NCBI RefSeq assembly: GCF_900176345.1 | Contig: NZ_FWXU01000027.1 | Span: forward strand, 1 to 64,000 | Direction: 5' to 3' | From: Rhizobium sp. RU36D | GTDB taxonomy: Bacteria; Pseudomonadota; Alphaproteobacteria; Rhizobiales; Rhizobiaceae | DNA: 64,000 bases | In this document: piece after piece, positions 42,919 to 51,984 of the stretch | Layout of the letters: every line of letters starts with the position of its first letter | Position numbering within the stretch: the stretch's first letter is position 1 | The notes under the pieces: generated by a model | What the model saw: the letters and a program-made list of their open reading frames with translations, nothing else | The model's database searches: none | What the model was told of the DNA's origin: nothing | Made by a program: the position numbers and the translations under genes

Positions 42919-43040
42919 AAGCGACGCACTCCTCCTCCCAGTGTCGTTTCGAGAGGATCGGCAATACTCCTCCTCCTCCCAATTGCCGATCGAGTTTAAG
43001 AGCCTGGCGCACCTCCTCCCGCGCCGGGCTCTTTTCATTT
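42919..43040 (+). ncRNA. Alpha-r14 family small RNA (NfeR1-like)
   Basis: Three successive hairpins each expose a CTCCTCC anti-Shine-Dalgarno loop. Hairpin 1 is CACT/AGTG around CCTCCTCCC (42927-42943). Hairpin 2 is GATCGGCAAT/ATTGCCGATC (42956-42965 with 42982-42991). Hairpin 3 is a terminator stem, AAGAGCC...GGCGC pairing with GCGCC...GGCTCTT (42998-43010 with 43021-43033) and followed by a T-rich end. About 120 nt, the three-loop layout and the CCUCCUCCC motif match the rhizobial alpha-r14 sRNAs, which repress many mRNAs by blocking ribosome binding sites. The exact 5' end is inferred from the -10 at 42907. Confidence 0.8.
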
Positions 43041-43220
43041 TAGGCCCCTCCCCGATTTTCCATCCGTTGAACCGGCCACCTGGCGCCAATCGCCTTGTGT
43101 TCCAGGCACACCGAGGCGCCAGGGCCCTGACCTGAGCCAATCCTCCGCCGTTCCTCGGGTTTACCCGTGAAGAAGGATAGGTAAGATGGGAACCAGGACA
43201 TCATCAGGAAGGACAGTATT

Positions 43221-44645
43221 TTGGCGGCGAAATTCGGAACAAGCGGTCTGCGTGGCCTTGCCACGGAACTGACCGGCAGCACCTCGGCGCTCTATGCAAC
43301 GGCATTTGCCCGGTATCTGCTGGGCAACGGCCTGGCAAAGCCAGGTGACATGATTGCCGTTGCGCAGGATTTCCGCGATTCCAGCCCCGAAATCGCCTCC
43401 ACCGTGATGGGCAGTCTCAAGCGCGAGGGCCTTGTTCCAATCGATTGCGGCCGCATACCGACGCCGGCCCTGGCGCTTTACGCGATGTCCAGGGGTGCGG
43501 CGGCGATCATGATCACCGGCTCGCATATTCCGGCAGATCGCAACGGCATCAAGTTCTATCGGCCTGACGGCGAAATCGGCAAGGCGGACGAGACCGCCAT
43601 CACCGAACTTGCGACTGATCTCGCCAGTGATCCCGTTGCCACCCGTGTCGAGGAGGGATCCGGTGATGACCACAGCGCCGAGGCGGCGGCTCTGCTTTTT
43701 AAGCGCAATTCCAAGATCCTTCCGGCCAGTGCCTTGAGCGGATTGAAGATCGGCGTCTATCAGCACAGCACCGTGGCCCGCGAGACAATGGTCGATATCA
43801 TCAGGCATTACGGCGCCGAAGCGGTCGCCTTGGGCTGGTCGGACAGCTTCATTCCGGTGGATACCGAAGCCGTCTCGCCCGACACGGAAAGCTTGCTGCT
43901 GAAATGGGCTGGAGAGCATGGCCTCGACGCCATCATCTCCGCAGATGGCGACGGCGACCGTCCCCTGGTGGCGGATGAGAGCGGCCGGCCCATGCGGGGT
44001 GACCTGCTTGGCCTGATTGCCTCCCGCTTCCTCAGGGCCGAGGTTGTGGTGACGCCCGTCACCTCCAATTCCGGCATCGATGCCGCCGGCGGTTTCGAGG
44101 TGGTCCGAACCCGGGTGGGCTCCCCCTTCGTGATCGCCGCGATGAGCGAAGCGCTTGGCGCCGGCAAAGGCAAGGTGCTGGGTTTCGAGGCCAATGGCGG
44201 CCTGATGCTGGCATCCGATTTTTCGCCTGAGGGACGGGAGATCGGCCCGCTCCCCACCCGCGACAGCTTCCTGCCGGCGCTGGCGGTCTTGGGCACGGCG
44301 GCGGCCCGCAAGATGTCGCTGTCCGAACTGGCCAGGGAATACAGCCTGCCTGTGGCAGCCGCCGACCGGCTGGAAAACTTTGCAACGGAGCGCAGCGCCG
44401 CGCTGATGGCCTATCTGCGTGGCGCGCGCGACAACCTCTCGGCCTTCCTCTCGCCCATCGGCACGGTCGCCGAGATCAGCGACATCGACGGCTTGCGCGT
44501 GACGCTGGGCGATCGCCGCGTCATCCATTTCCGCCCTTCGGGCAATGCCCCGGAAATGCGGTGCTATGTGGAAGCGCCGACGGCCGACGAGGCAGACGCC
44601 CTATTGAAGCAGGGGCTTGCGGCCATCGCCGCCTGGAAGCCCTGA
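43221..44645 (+). CDS. Phosphohexomutase (phosphomannomutase/phosphoglucomutase type)
   Basis: The alpha-D-phosphohexomutase series is complete: KFGTSGLRG at the N-terminus, the catalytic phosphoserine loop ITGSHIPADRNGIKFY, the metal-binding DGDGDRP, the sugar-binding GFEANGG, and the phosphate-binding RPSGNAPEMR near the C-terminus. The enzyme interconverts hexose 1- and 6-phosphates for polysaccharide precursors. The start is a TTG at 43221 with AGGAAGGA upstream; no in-frame ATG is close. It converges on the glycerate kinase gene with 12 bases between the stops. Confidence 0.85.
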   Translation: MAAKFGTSGLRGLATELTGSTSALYATAFARYLLGNGLAKPGDMIAVAQDFRDSSPEIASTVMGSLKREGLVPIDCGRIPTPALALYAMSRGAAAIMITGSHIPADRNGIKFYRPDGEIGKADETAITELATDLASDPVATRVEEGSGDDHSAEAAALLFKRNSKILPASALSGLKIGVYQHSTVARETMVDIIRHYGAEAVALGWSDSFIPVDTEAVSPDTESLLLKWAGEHGLDAIISADGDGDRPLVADESGRPMRGDLLGLIASRFLRAEVVVTPVTSNSGIDAAGGFEVVRTRVGSPFVIAAMSEALGAGKGKVLGFEANGGLMLASDFSPEGREIGPLPTRDSFLPALAVLGTAAARKMSLSELAREYSLPVAAADRLENFATERSAALMAYLRGARDNLSAFLSPIGTVAEISDIDGLRVTLGDRRVIHFRPSGNAPEMRCYVEAPTADEADALLKQGLAAIAAWKP

Positions 44646-44657
44646 GCTAAGGCTCGC

Positions 44658-45968
44658 TTACTCGATCAGGATCGCCCTGAAATCGTTGACATTCGTGCCG
44701 GTGGGACCCGGCACGAACAGGTCTCCGGACAGTGAAAAAGCACTCCAGGCATCATGTCCCGCCAGGAACAGCTTGGGGTCACCACCCGCGGCCCGAATTG
44801 CCGATACGGTCTGACCGTCGGCGAAGGCGCCGGCATTGTCTTCGGAGCCGTCAATGCCGTCGGTATCCGCCGCCAGCGCGTGGATCCCGTCTATGCCATC
44901 GATATCGAGAGCCAGCGACAGCAGGAACTCGGAGTTTCGTCCGCCCTTGCCGGCCTTGTCACCCGTGATCGTCACCGTGGTCTCGCCGCCGGAGAGGATC
45001 ACGACAGGGCGGGCGAAGGGTCGATTTCGCAGCCGGGTTTCGCGTGCAATCGCGGCATGCATGCGGCCGATGTCGCGCGCCTCCCCCTCAATGGAATCCG
45101 AGAGAATGACGGTCGAAAACCCTGCCGCTTCGGCCTTTGCCGCCGCTGCCTCGAGCGAGACGCGGGCGGAGGCGATCACATGGACCTCGTTGCGGGCAAA
45201 GGCGGGATCATCCGGCTTCGGCGCGGCTGATGCTGCGGACTTCAGATGCGCCATCACGCGGTCCGGAAGGGACATGCGGTAGCCCTTGATAATGGCCAGC
45301 GCTTCTTCCGCCGTGGAGGCATCCGGCACGGTCGGGCCTGATGCCACGAAGGCTGCAACGTCGCCGGGCACGTCAGACACCACGAGGCTGACGACTCGCG
45401 CCGGCGCCGCGACCAAGGCCAGCCGTCCACCCTTGATGCGCGAGACATGCTTGCGCACGACATTCATGGCCGAGATAGGCGCACCGGATGCGAGCAGGGC
45501 CTTGGCGACCGCGATTTCGTCGGCGAGATCAAGACCCTCGGGCGGGGCCGGCAGCAATGCCGAGCCGCCGCCTGAGATCAAGGCGATCACAAGATCATCC
45601 GCTGTCAGGCCCGAAAGCTGATCGAAGAGAGCGGAAGAGGCGGCAAGGCCGGCTTCATCGGGAACCGGATGGGCCGATTGCAGGACGCGTATCTGCCGGC
45701 ACTCGGCGATCGGCCCATGGCGGGCGACAACCGTGCCCTCCAACGGGCCATCCCAGACACGTTCAAGCGCCGCCGCCATCTGGCTTGCCGCCTTGCCGGC
45801 GCCGATGACGACGGTGCGGCCCTTGGGTCGCTCGGGAAGATGGGCACGAATCGCTTCAAGCGGATCGGCGGCCTTCACCGCCGCGTCGAATAGGCCTGCC
45901 AGGAATGCACGTTGCTTTTCATATGCCAAGATATGTTCCGATCCGTCCGTCACCATTGCGGGCCGCAT
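44658..45968 (-). CDS. Glycerate 2-kinase (MOFRL family)
   Basis: The N-terminal domain has VVIGAGKAASQMAAALE and the nucleotide segment ALISGGGSALLPAPPEGL. The C-terminal MOFRL domain has VVILSGGETTVTITG, GGRNSEFLL and ADTDGIDGSEDNAGAF, with PTGTNVNDF at the end. The enzyme phosphorylates D-glycerate to 2-phosphoglycerate; family members were earlier called hydroxypyruvate reductase (TtuD). It is the last gene of the transporter-dehydrogenase block. Starts at 45968 and 45956 are both possible. Confidence 0.88.
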   Translation of the reverse strand: MRPAMVTDGSEHILAYEKQRAFLAGLFDAAVKAADPLEAIRAHLPERPKGRTVVIGAGKAASQMAAALERVWDGPLEGTVVARHGPIAECRQIRVLQSAHPVPDEAGLAASSALFDQLSGLTADDLVIALISGGGSALLPAPPEGLDLADEIAVAKALLASGAPISAMNVVRKHVSRIKGGRLALVAAPARVVSLVVSDVPGDVAAFVASGPTVPDASTAEEALAIIKGYRMSLPDRVMAHLKSAASAAPKPDDPAFARNEVHVIASARVSLEAAAAKAEAAGFSTVILSDSIEGEARDIGRMHAAIARETRLRNRPFARPVVILSGGETTVTITGDKAGKGGRNSEFLLSLALDIDGIDGIHALAADTDGIDGSEDNAGAFADGQTVSAIRAAGGDPKLFLAGHDAWSAFSLSGDLFVPGPTGTNVNDFRAILIE

Positions 45969-46009
45969 CTTGGTCCGGCCATGCTGAGATTTCCACCCCT
46001 TTTCGTCGG

Positions 46010-47656
46010 TCAGCGAACCGAAGCGCGGGCACGGGGCCGCTGGTCGTTGCGCTCGTGCACGAAGATTGCCCCCGGCAGCGGATCCAGGCCCCTGATAATA
46101 TCGGATGCCTTTTCGCCTACCATAATGGTTGGCGCATTGGTGTTGCAGGAGGGCACGCGCGGCATGACGGAGCTGTCACAGACGCGCAGGCCTTCGAGGC
46201 CATGGACCTTAAGATCGAGGCCGACCACTGCCATGTCATCAATGCCCATCTTGCAGGTTCCGACAGGGTGGTGGTCGGTCTTGGCATTGGCGCAGCCGTA
46301 ATCGAACAATTCGTCATCGGTCATGACCTTGGGACCCGGTAACCGCTCCGCCAGGACATAGGGCTTCAGCGCCGCCTGGCTCATGATCTCGCGCGCGATC
46401 TTCAGGCCCTCGATCGACATCTTGCGATCATGCGGATCGGACCAGTAATTCGGGTCGATCAAGGGTGCCGCCGAGGGATCGGCGGAGGCCAGCCGCACAG
46501 TGCCGCGCGAGCGGGGATGCAGATAGGCGGAATTCAGGGTCACGCCGGCATTCCTCAGCTTTTCAACGCCAGCCTCGATGCCGGAGCCAAGGCCGAGATG
46601 GAACTGGATATCGGGCGAACGGGCCTCCGGGTCGGCATACCAGAAGCCGCCGGTTTCGAAGAGGGAGGAGGCGACTGGTCCGGTCCTGAACAGGATGTAT
46701 TCGATGCCCGCCCATAGCGTGCGATGCAGCTTCGCAACCCCATCATAGGTGTGGTCGCCGGTGCATTCGGAAATGACGAAGAGATCGAGATGATCCTGCA
46801 TGTTGGAGCCGACGCCCGGCAGGTCGTGCTCGACCTTGACGCCGACCGAGCGCAGGTGATCCGCTGGCCCAATGCCGGATTGCTGCAGCAGCTTCGGCGA
46901 GCCGATCGCCCCGGAGGTCACCAGCACTTCGCGATCTGCACGGACGACCTCTCCGCCGGCCAGTTCCACGCCGATGGCGCGCGCTCCCTGCAGAAGGATA
47001 CGCTGAACCCGCGCGCCGGTGCGGATGGTCAGGTTCCGGCGATCCTTGATGGGCGAGAGATAGGCCAGCGAGGCGGAGGAGCGGCGGCGATTGCGCTGGG
47101 TCAACTGGTAGAAACCAACGCCCGCCTGCTGGCGGCCGTTGAAGTCGTGATTGTAGGGAATGCCGAGTTCCTGGCCGGCACGGATATAGGCATCGCAGAT
47201 CGGCAGCGCGGAAACCGGCATGGAGACCCCGAGCGGCCCGCCATAGCCATGATAATCATCGGCGAAGCGCTGGTTGTCCTCTGCCCGCTTGAAATAGGGC
47301 AGAACCGAGCGATAGTCCCAGCCAGTGCAGCCGTCTTCCGCGGCCCATAGATCATAGTCGGCGGCATTGCCGCGGGTATAGAGCTGGGCATTGATCGATG
47401 AGCCGCCGCCGATCACCTTGGCCTGGGTGTAGCGCAAGACGCGGCCTTTCATGTGCTTCTGCGGCACGGTCTCCCAGCCCCAGCTTGCAACGCCCTTGGT
47501 CATCTTGGCAAAGCCGGCCGGCATGTGGAACAGGGGGTTCCAGTCGCCGCCACCGGCCTCCAGCAGCAGCACCTTGACGGCGGGATCTTCCGAAAGGCGA
47601 TTGGCGAGCACGCAACCCGCAGGCCCGGCACCCGTGATGATGTAATCGTAGGTCAT
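46010..47656 (-). CDS. GMC-family FAD oxidoreductase (choline-dehydrogenase-like)
   Basis: The FAD-binding TYDYIITGAGPAGCVLANRL opens the protein. VIGGGSSINAQLYTRG and VTSGAIGSPKLLQQSGIGP are the two GMC signature patterns. The catalytic His region is HHPVGTCKMG, followed by DSSVMPRVPSCNTNAPTIMV. The family oxidises alcohols to aldehydes. ATG 47656 has GAGGA 6 bases upstream; the ATG at 47662 abuts that site. It lies 36 bases after the SDR gene in the operon. Substrate unknown, probably a polyol or sugar imported by the linked transporter. Confidence 0.88.
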   Translation of the reverse strand: MTYDYIITGAGPAGCVLANRLSEDPAVKVLLLEAGGGDWNPLFHMPAGFAKMTKGVASWGWETVPQKHMKGRVLRYTQAKVIGGGSSINAQLYTRGNAADYDLWAAEDGCTGWDYRSVLPYFKRAEDNQRFADDYHGYGGPLGVSMPVSALPICDAYIRAGQELGIPYNHDFNGRQQAGVGFYQLTQRNRRRSSASLAYLSPIKDRRNLTIRTGARVQRILLQGARAIGVELAGGEVVRADREVLVTSGAIGSPKLLQQSGIGPADHLRSVGVKVEHDLPGVGSNMQDHLDLFVISECTGDHTYDGVAKLHRTLWAGIEYILFRTGPVASSLFETGGFWYADPEARSPDIQFHLGLGSGIEAGVEKLRNAGVTLNSAYLHPRSRGTVRLASADPSAAPLIDPNYWSDPHDRKMSIEGLKIAREIMSQAALKPYVLAERLPGPKVMTDDELFDYGCANAKTDHHPVGTCKMGIDDMAVVGLDLKVHGLEGLRVCDSSVMPRVPSCNTNAPTIMVGEKASDIIRGLDPLPGAIFVHERNDQRPRARASVR

Positions 47657-47692
47657 CGTCATTCCTCGAATTATCCGCTCGGACAGGTTCGC

Positions 47693-48469
47693 TCAGAGCC
47701 GTCCAATGGAAAGCCCGCCATCGGCATCGATCACCGAGCCCGTGGCGAAGGCGAAATTTCCGGAGGCCAGCGAGGCGCAGATGGCGCCGATATCGCCGGG
47801 CTCCCCCCAGCGCTTCATCGGCACCAACCCACCCTCGATCAGCGCGTCGTATTTGGCCGATACGCCGGCCGTCATCTCGGTGCGGATGATGCCGGGTCGG
47901 ACCTCGAAGACCGCAATGCCATGGGGCGCGAGCCGCAGCGCCAGGCCCTGCATCAGGGTCGAGAGCCCCGCCTTGCTGATGCAATAATCCAGCCGCTCCG
48001 GCGAACTCAGCGTTGAGGAAACCGAGCTGATCGTGATGATGGAGCGCGGGCCTGTTACTGCCTCATCCGCCAGCATGCGCCGGAGCACGGCCTGGGTGAA
48101 GAACAGCGTGCCGCGCAGATTGGTGGCCATGATCGCATCGTAGTTTTCAGGCGTCAGCTCCAGGAAATCGCCGCGCACGACCGATGCCATGCCGGCATTG
48201 TTGACGAGGCAGGAGATTGCGCCGAAGCGGTCGCAGATGGCCTCGACGGTTGCGGCATGTCCGGCGACATCGCTGAGATCGGCAGGGAAATAGGCCGCCT
48301 CTGCCCCTTGGGCTTTCAGGTCCTCCAGCACCGGATCATCCGCCGCCATCTCGCCGAGGCCCGTGATGGCAATGTCATGACCACTGGCGGCCAGTGCCTT
48401 GGCGATGCCGAGGCCTATGCCGCGACCGGCACCGGTGACGATGGCAACAGGGCGTTTCGCGCTGGTCAT
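47693..48469 (-). CDS. Short-chain dehydrogenase/reductase
   Basis: The NAD(P)-binding TGAGRGIGLGIA, the LVNNAGMAS motif, the catalytic Ser region ITISSVSS and the Y-x-x-x-K pair DYCISKAGL are all present, as is the C-terminal GSVIDADGGLSIGRL. It is a classical SDR of 258 aa. Its ATG overlaps the upstream GMC oxidoreductase stop by 4 bases, so it is co-translated. It is likely to act on the same substrate series as the two GMC enzymes. Confidence 0.88.
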   Translation of the reverse strand: MTSAKRPVAIVTGAGRGIGLGIAKALAASGHDIAITGLGEMAADDPVLEDLKAQGAEAAYFPADLSDVAGHAATVEAICDRFGAISCLVNNAGMASVVRGDFLELTPENYDAIMATNLRGTLFFTQAVLRRMLADEAVTGPRSIITISSVSSTLSSPERLDYCISKAGLSTLMQGLALRLAPHGIAVFEVRPGIIRTEMTAGVSAKYDALIEGGLVPMKRWGEPGDIGAICASLASGNFAFATGSVIDADGGLSIGRL

Positions 48470-49974
48470 GCCGCAAGATCCTTCTGCCGGATATGCCGGG
48501 CGACCCGCAGCGCCTGCGCCGCCACCGTCAGCGCCGGATTGACCGCCGCTGACGTGGGCAGATAGGCGGCGTCGACCACGAAGAGATTTGGGTGGTCATA
48601 GGCGCGGCAGAAGGGGTCGAGCGGCGCGGTTGTCGGATCGTTGCCGATGCGGACGGTGCCGCATTGGTGGGACGGGGTTCGCTTGTCGAAGGCGCGCGAC
48701 AAAACGATTGGGAAGCCAGCCGCCCGCAACACCTGCTTCAGCTTGGCCACGAGGTCGAGATGGGCCTGCCAGTTGGTCTTGACCCAATGCAAGATGATCC
48801 TGTCGCCATCCACCATGACACGGCTTTCCGGATTGGGAATGTCCTCGCTCATGGCGTAGAAATCGATGGCATGGCGCGAGATGCGCTCCAGCAGCCATTC
48901 CGGCACCTGCGGAAGATTGGCCTTCAGGATCTTGCCGGAGACACGCCCGAGTAGCTGGACATTGCCGAGCGGCGGCCCGCCCGCCCCATCCGAGAGGTAG
49001 AAGTCATTGAAGGCAAAGGTCTTCTGGTAGACCGAATCATTGCGGTATGTCGGCGATATCGCCAGCACGGCCGATGAATTGTGGTTCATGAAATTGCGGC
49101 CGACCTGGTCCGAGCTGTTGGCAAGTCCGTTTGGGTTCTTGCCATCGGCCGACCGCAGCAGCAGCGCAGCTGACATGACGGCACCGGCCGAGAGAATGAC
49201 CAGCTTCGGCCGCAGAACCTGATCGGCCCCATCGGTTTTTGCATGCACGGCCACGATGGAACGGCCATCCGGGGATGCCTCGAGCCTCGTGACCTTGCTC
49301 CTGATGCGCAGGGTGACGTTTGCGTGTTTCAGCGCGGCTGCGAGGGCGGCCGTTTCGCCGTCCATCTTGCCATCTGCGCGGTGGGGATGGGCATCCCAGG
49401 GCGTCTGGCCGGCCGCAAGCCAGCGCTCGATATCGACGCCGAGCGGGAGGCTGAACGGATGGAGCCCATTCTTCGCCAGTCGCTCACGCACCAGGGCAAT
49501 GGCCGGCTCGTCCGGTACCGGTTTATGCGGATAGGGCGTGGAATGGGCGGGTTCGGTGGGATCCTGGCCCAATGCGCCACGCACCTGAAACAGGCGTTCG
49601 GCCTCGCCATACCAGGGCTCCAGTTCTTCATAGGGAAAGGGCCAGGCAGGCGACACACCCTCGCGATGCCGCATCTCCTCGAAATCCTCGCGGCGATAAC
49701 GGAAGAGCACGGCGCCATAAAATTTGGAATTGCCGCCGACATTATAATAGTTGCCGGGATTGAAGGCCGAGCCATCGGCCTCATACCAGCTTTCCCGGGG
49801 GCGGAAATGGCCGCGCTGGAAGATGGCGCGCTGGTCTCGGTTTTCGGGCCTGTCGGTCAGATGGTCTCCGGCTTCGAGGATAACGATCGACGCGCCGGAG
49901 GGAGCAAGGCCGGCGGCGACAGTCGCGCCGCCGATCCCCGAGCCGATGATGACAATATCAGGCTGGCTTTGCAT
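48466..49974 (-). CDS. GMC-family oxidoreductase, second type
   Basis: DIVIIGSGIGGATVAAGLAP is the FAD-binding start, followed by VILEAGDHL. VGGNSKFYGAVLFRYR and PKLVILSAGAVMSAALLL lie at the positions of the GMC patterns, and the C-terminal HQCGTVRIGNDPTTAPLD and NLFVVDAAYLPTSAAVNP carry the catalytic His and Asn. The layout is that of the gluconate/sugar-alcohol dehydrogenase branch. ATG 49974 matches the family start; the longer frame to 50112 overlaps the ABC gene. It lies 7 bases after the ATPase gene. Confidence 0.85.
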   Translation of the reverse strand: MQSQPDIVIIGSGIGGATVAAGLAPSGASIVILEAGDHLTDRPENRDQRAIFQRGHFRPRESWYEADGSAFNPGNYYNVGGNSKFYGAVLFRYRREDFEEMRHREGVSPAWPFPYEELEPWYGEAERLFQVRGALGQDPTEPAHSTPYPHKPVPDEPAIALVRERLAKNGLHPFSLPLGVDIERWLAAGQTPWDAHPHRADGKMDGETAALAAALKHANVTLRIRSKVTRLEASPDGRSIVAVHAKTDGADQVLRPKLVILSAGAVMSAALLLRSADGKNPNGLANSSDQVGRNFMNHNSSAVLAISPTYRNDSVYQKTFAFNDFYLSDGAGGPPLGNVQLLGRVSGKILKANLPQVPEWLLERISRHAIDFYAMSEDIPNPESRVMVDGDRIILHWVKTNWQAHLDLVAKLKQVLRAAGFPIVLSRAFDKRTPSHQCGTVRIGNDPTTAPLDPFCRAYDHPNLFVVDAAYLPTSAAVNPALTVAAQALRVARHIRQKDLAA

Positions 49975-49981
49975 GGCAGGC

Positions 49982-51097
49982 TCACGCGATCCGGGCCTGG
50001 GTGGCGGGATCGAAGAATACGGCCTTGTCCAGATTAAAGGCGAGCCGGGCGGTCTGGCCGGCCTCGATGCGCGCATCGGCCCTAAGCCGGCAAACGACCT
50101 CCTTCGATCCAAGCTTGGTGACGGCGAAGGTGTCGGAGCCTGCGGGCTCCACCACTTCGATCAGGCAATCCCCCTCGGCGATGGTGCGGGCGTTGCGATC
50201 CGAGCCGTCGGGATCGGTCAGCGCCTCCGGACGGATGCCGAACACCACCTGCTTGCCGGCATGGGCGGCGAGCGCCTCCTTGCCCGGCGCGACTGGCAGG
50301 CTGAGAGGGGCACCGCTGCCGCGCGCCAGGGAGATCGAAAGACCGGCTTCCGTCTTCTGCACCTCGGCCGTCAGCAGGTTCATCGCCGGCGAGCCCATGA
50401 AGTCGGCGACGAACATATTGGCGGGGTTGTTGTAGATTTCCGCTGGCGAACCGAACTGCTGTAGCACGCCATCCCGCAACACCGCGATCTTAGTGGCGAG
50501 CGTCATGGCCTCGATCTGGTCGTGGGTGACATAGACGATCGTGGTCTTCATGCGGTTGTGCAGCCGCTTGATTTCGGTGCGCATGTCGACACGCAGTTTG
50601 GCATCGAGGTTCGATAGCGGCTCGTCGAACAGGAAGACCTGCGGGTTGCGCACCAGCGCGCGACCCATCGCGACACGCTGGCGCTGGCCGCCGGAAAGCT
50701 GGCTTGGCTTGCGGTCGAGCAGGTGGCGGATCTGCAGCATGTCCGCCACTTCGGCGATCGCCTTGTCACGCTCGGGTTTCGGCACGCCGCGGATTTCCAT
50801 GCCGAAGGCGATGTTCCCGGCCACCGTCATGTTCGGATAAAGCGCATAGGACTGAAACACCATGGCGATGTCACGCTTGGAGGGCGGCAGGCCCGCGACA
50901 TCTCGGCCATTGATGGCGATCTCGCCTGACGTGATCGGCTCCAGGCCAGCGATCGTGTTCAGAAGCGTGGACTTGCCGCAGCCTGATGGGCCGACCAGCA
51001 CCAGGAAGCCGCCTTCCTCGATCTCCAGATTGATGTCCTTGAGGATTTCCAGCGCGCCATAGGACTTGCGGAGGTGGGATATCTTGAGAAACGACAT
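49982..51097 (-). CDS. Carbohydrate ABC transporter ATP-binding protein (UgpC/MalK type)
   Basis: Walker A is GPSGCGKSTLL. The signature LSGGQRQRVAMGRA, Walker B VFLFDEPLSNLDAKLR and the H-loop YVTHDQIEAMTLA follow. The C-terminal 130 residues form the TOBE/MalK regulatory domain (VVFGIRPEAL). It energises uptake by the two permeases upstream. The ATG at 51097 is the family start; the frame open to 51790 covers the permease gene. Five bases separate it from the permease stop. Confidence 0.92.
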   Translation of the reverse strand: MSFLKISHLRKSYGALEILKDINLEIEEGGFLVLVGPSGCGKSTLLNTIAGLEPITSGEIAINGRDVAGLPPSKRDIAMVFQSYALYPNMTVAGNIAFGMEIRGVPKPERDKAIAEVADMLQIRHLLDRKPSQLSGGQRQRVAMGRALVRNPQVFLFDEPLSNLDAKLRVDMRTEIKRLHNRMKTTIVYVTHDQIEAMTLATKIAVLRDGVLQQFGSPAEIYNNPANMFVADFMGSPAMNLLTAEVQKTEAGLSISLARGSGAPLSLPVAPGKEALAAHAGKQVVFGIRPEALTDPDGSDRNARTIAEGDCLIEVVEPAGSDTFAVTKLGSKEVVCRLRADARIEAGQTARLAFNLDKAVFFDPATQARIA

Positions 51098-51102
51098 GGG
51101 CC

Positions 51103-51984
51103 TTACCCTTTCACGGCGCCGGACATCAGCCCGCGGACGAAATAGCGGCCGGAGACGATGTAGACGATGAGCGTCGGCAGCGCCGCGAGGATCGCGCCGG
51201 CGAAATGGACATTGTATTCCTTCACGCCTGTGGAGGAGGAGACGAGGTTGTTGAGGGCGACCGTCATCGGCGTCGAGGATGCACCGGAGAACGAAGCGCC
51301 GAACAGGAAGTCGTTCCAGATATTGGTGAACTGCCAGATGACGGAAACGACGATGATCGGGCCTGAGGACGGCAGGAGGATACGGCGGAAGATCTGGAAG
51401 AAGCTCGCGCCATCGATCTGCGCCGCCCGCACCAGTTCGGTCGGGAAGTTTTCGTAGTAATTGCGGAAATAGAGTGTGGTGAAGCCCAGGCCATAGATGA
51501 CATGCACCATGATCAGGCCCCAGATCGAGCCGGCCAGTCCAAGCATGCCGAGAATGCGCGCCATCGGGATCAGCACAATCTGGAAAGGAATGAAGCAGGA
51601 GAGCAGCAGTAGCCCGAAGAATATGTTCGAGCCGCGGAAGCGCCATTTGGTCAGGACATAGCCGTTTAGCGCACCGATGATGGTGGAAATGGCAACAGCC
51701 GGAACGACCATCAGGATCGAATTGATAAAGAAGGGCTTTAAGCCCGTGGGCTGGACGCCGATTTGTGCCGTGGACCAGGCCTGGAGCCACGGTTCGATGG
51801 TCCAGACCTGCGGCAGGTTCAGCATGCCGCCCTGGCGGATCTCATCCAGCGGCTTCAGAGAGTTCACCAGCATCACGTAGAGCGGCAGCAGGTAATAGAT
51901 GGCAAACAGGATGAGGGCCGCATAAATGACCGCGCGGGTCAGCCGGCTGTGAGAGATGACGTTGTCGGGGCTTGGGGCGCTCAT
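51103..51984 (-). CDS. Carbohydrate ABC transporter permease (MalG type)
   Basis: The 293-aa protein has six membrane segments, starting with AVIYAALILFAIYYLLPLYV. The EAA loop is ELVRAAQIDGASFFQIFRRI followed by ILLP, which docks on the ATPase. The ATG overlaps the stop of the partner permease (ATGA). It is one of the two membrane subunits of the sugar importer. Confidence 0.92.
   Translation of the reverse strand: MSAPSPDNVISHSRLTRAVIYAALILFAIYYLLPLYVMLVNSLKPLDEIRQGGMLNLPQVWTIEPWLQAWSTAQIGVQPTGLKPFFINSILMVVPAVAISTIIGALNGYVLTKWRFRGSNIFFGLLLLSCFIPFQIVLIPMARILGMLGLAGSIWGLIMVHVIYGLGFTTLYFRNYYENFPTELVRAAQIDGASFFQIFRRILLPSSGPIIVVSVIWQFTNIWNDFLFGASFSGASSTPMTVALNNLVSSSTGVKEYNVHFAGAILAALPTLIVYIVSGRYFVRGLMSGAVKG

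Noticed and set aside
42930..43020. Repeated CTCCTCC blocks looking like a microsatellite or short CRISPR
   Set aside because: Each block sits in the loop of its own hairpin and the set ends in a terminator, which fits an alpha-r14 sRNA and not a repeat array with spacers.
51098..51790. N-terminal extension of the ABC ATPase frame
   Set aside because: The extra 231 codons are antisense-free but overlap the permease gene in another frame; the ATPase family starts at the ATG at 51097.
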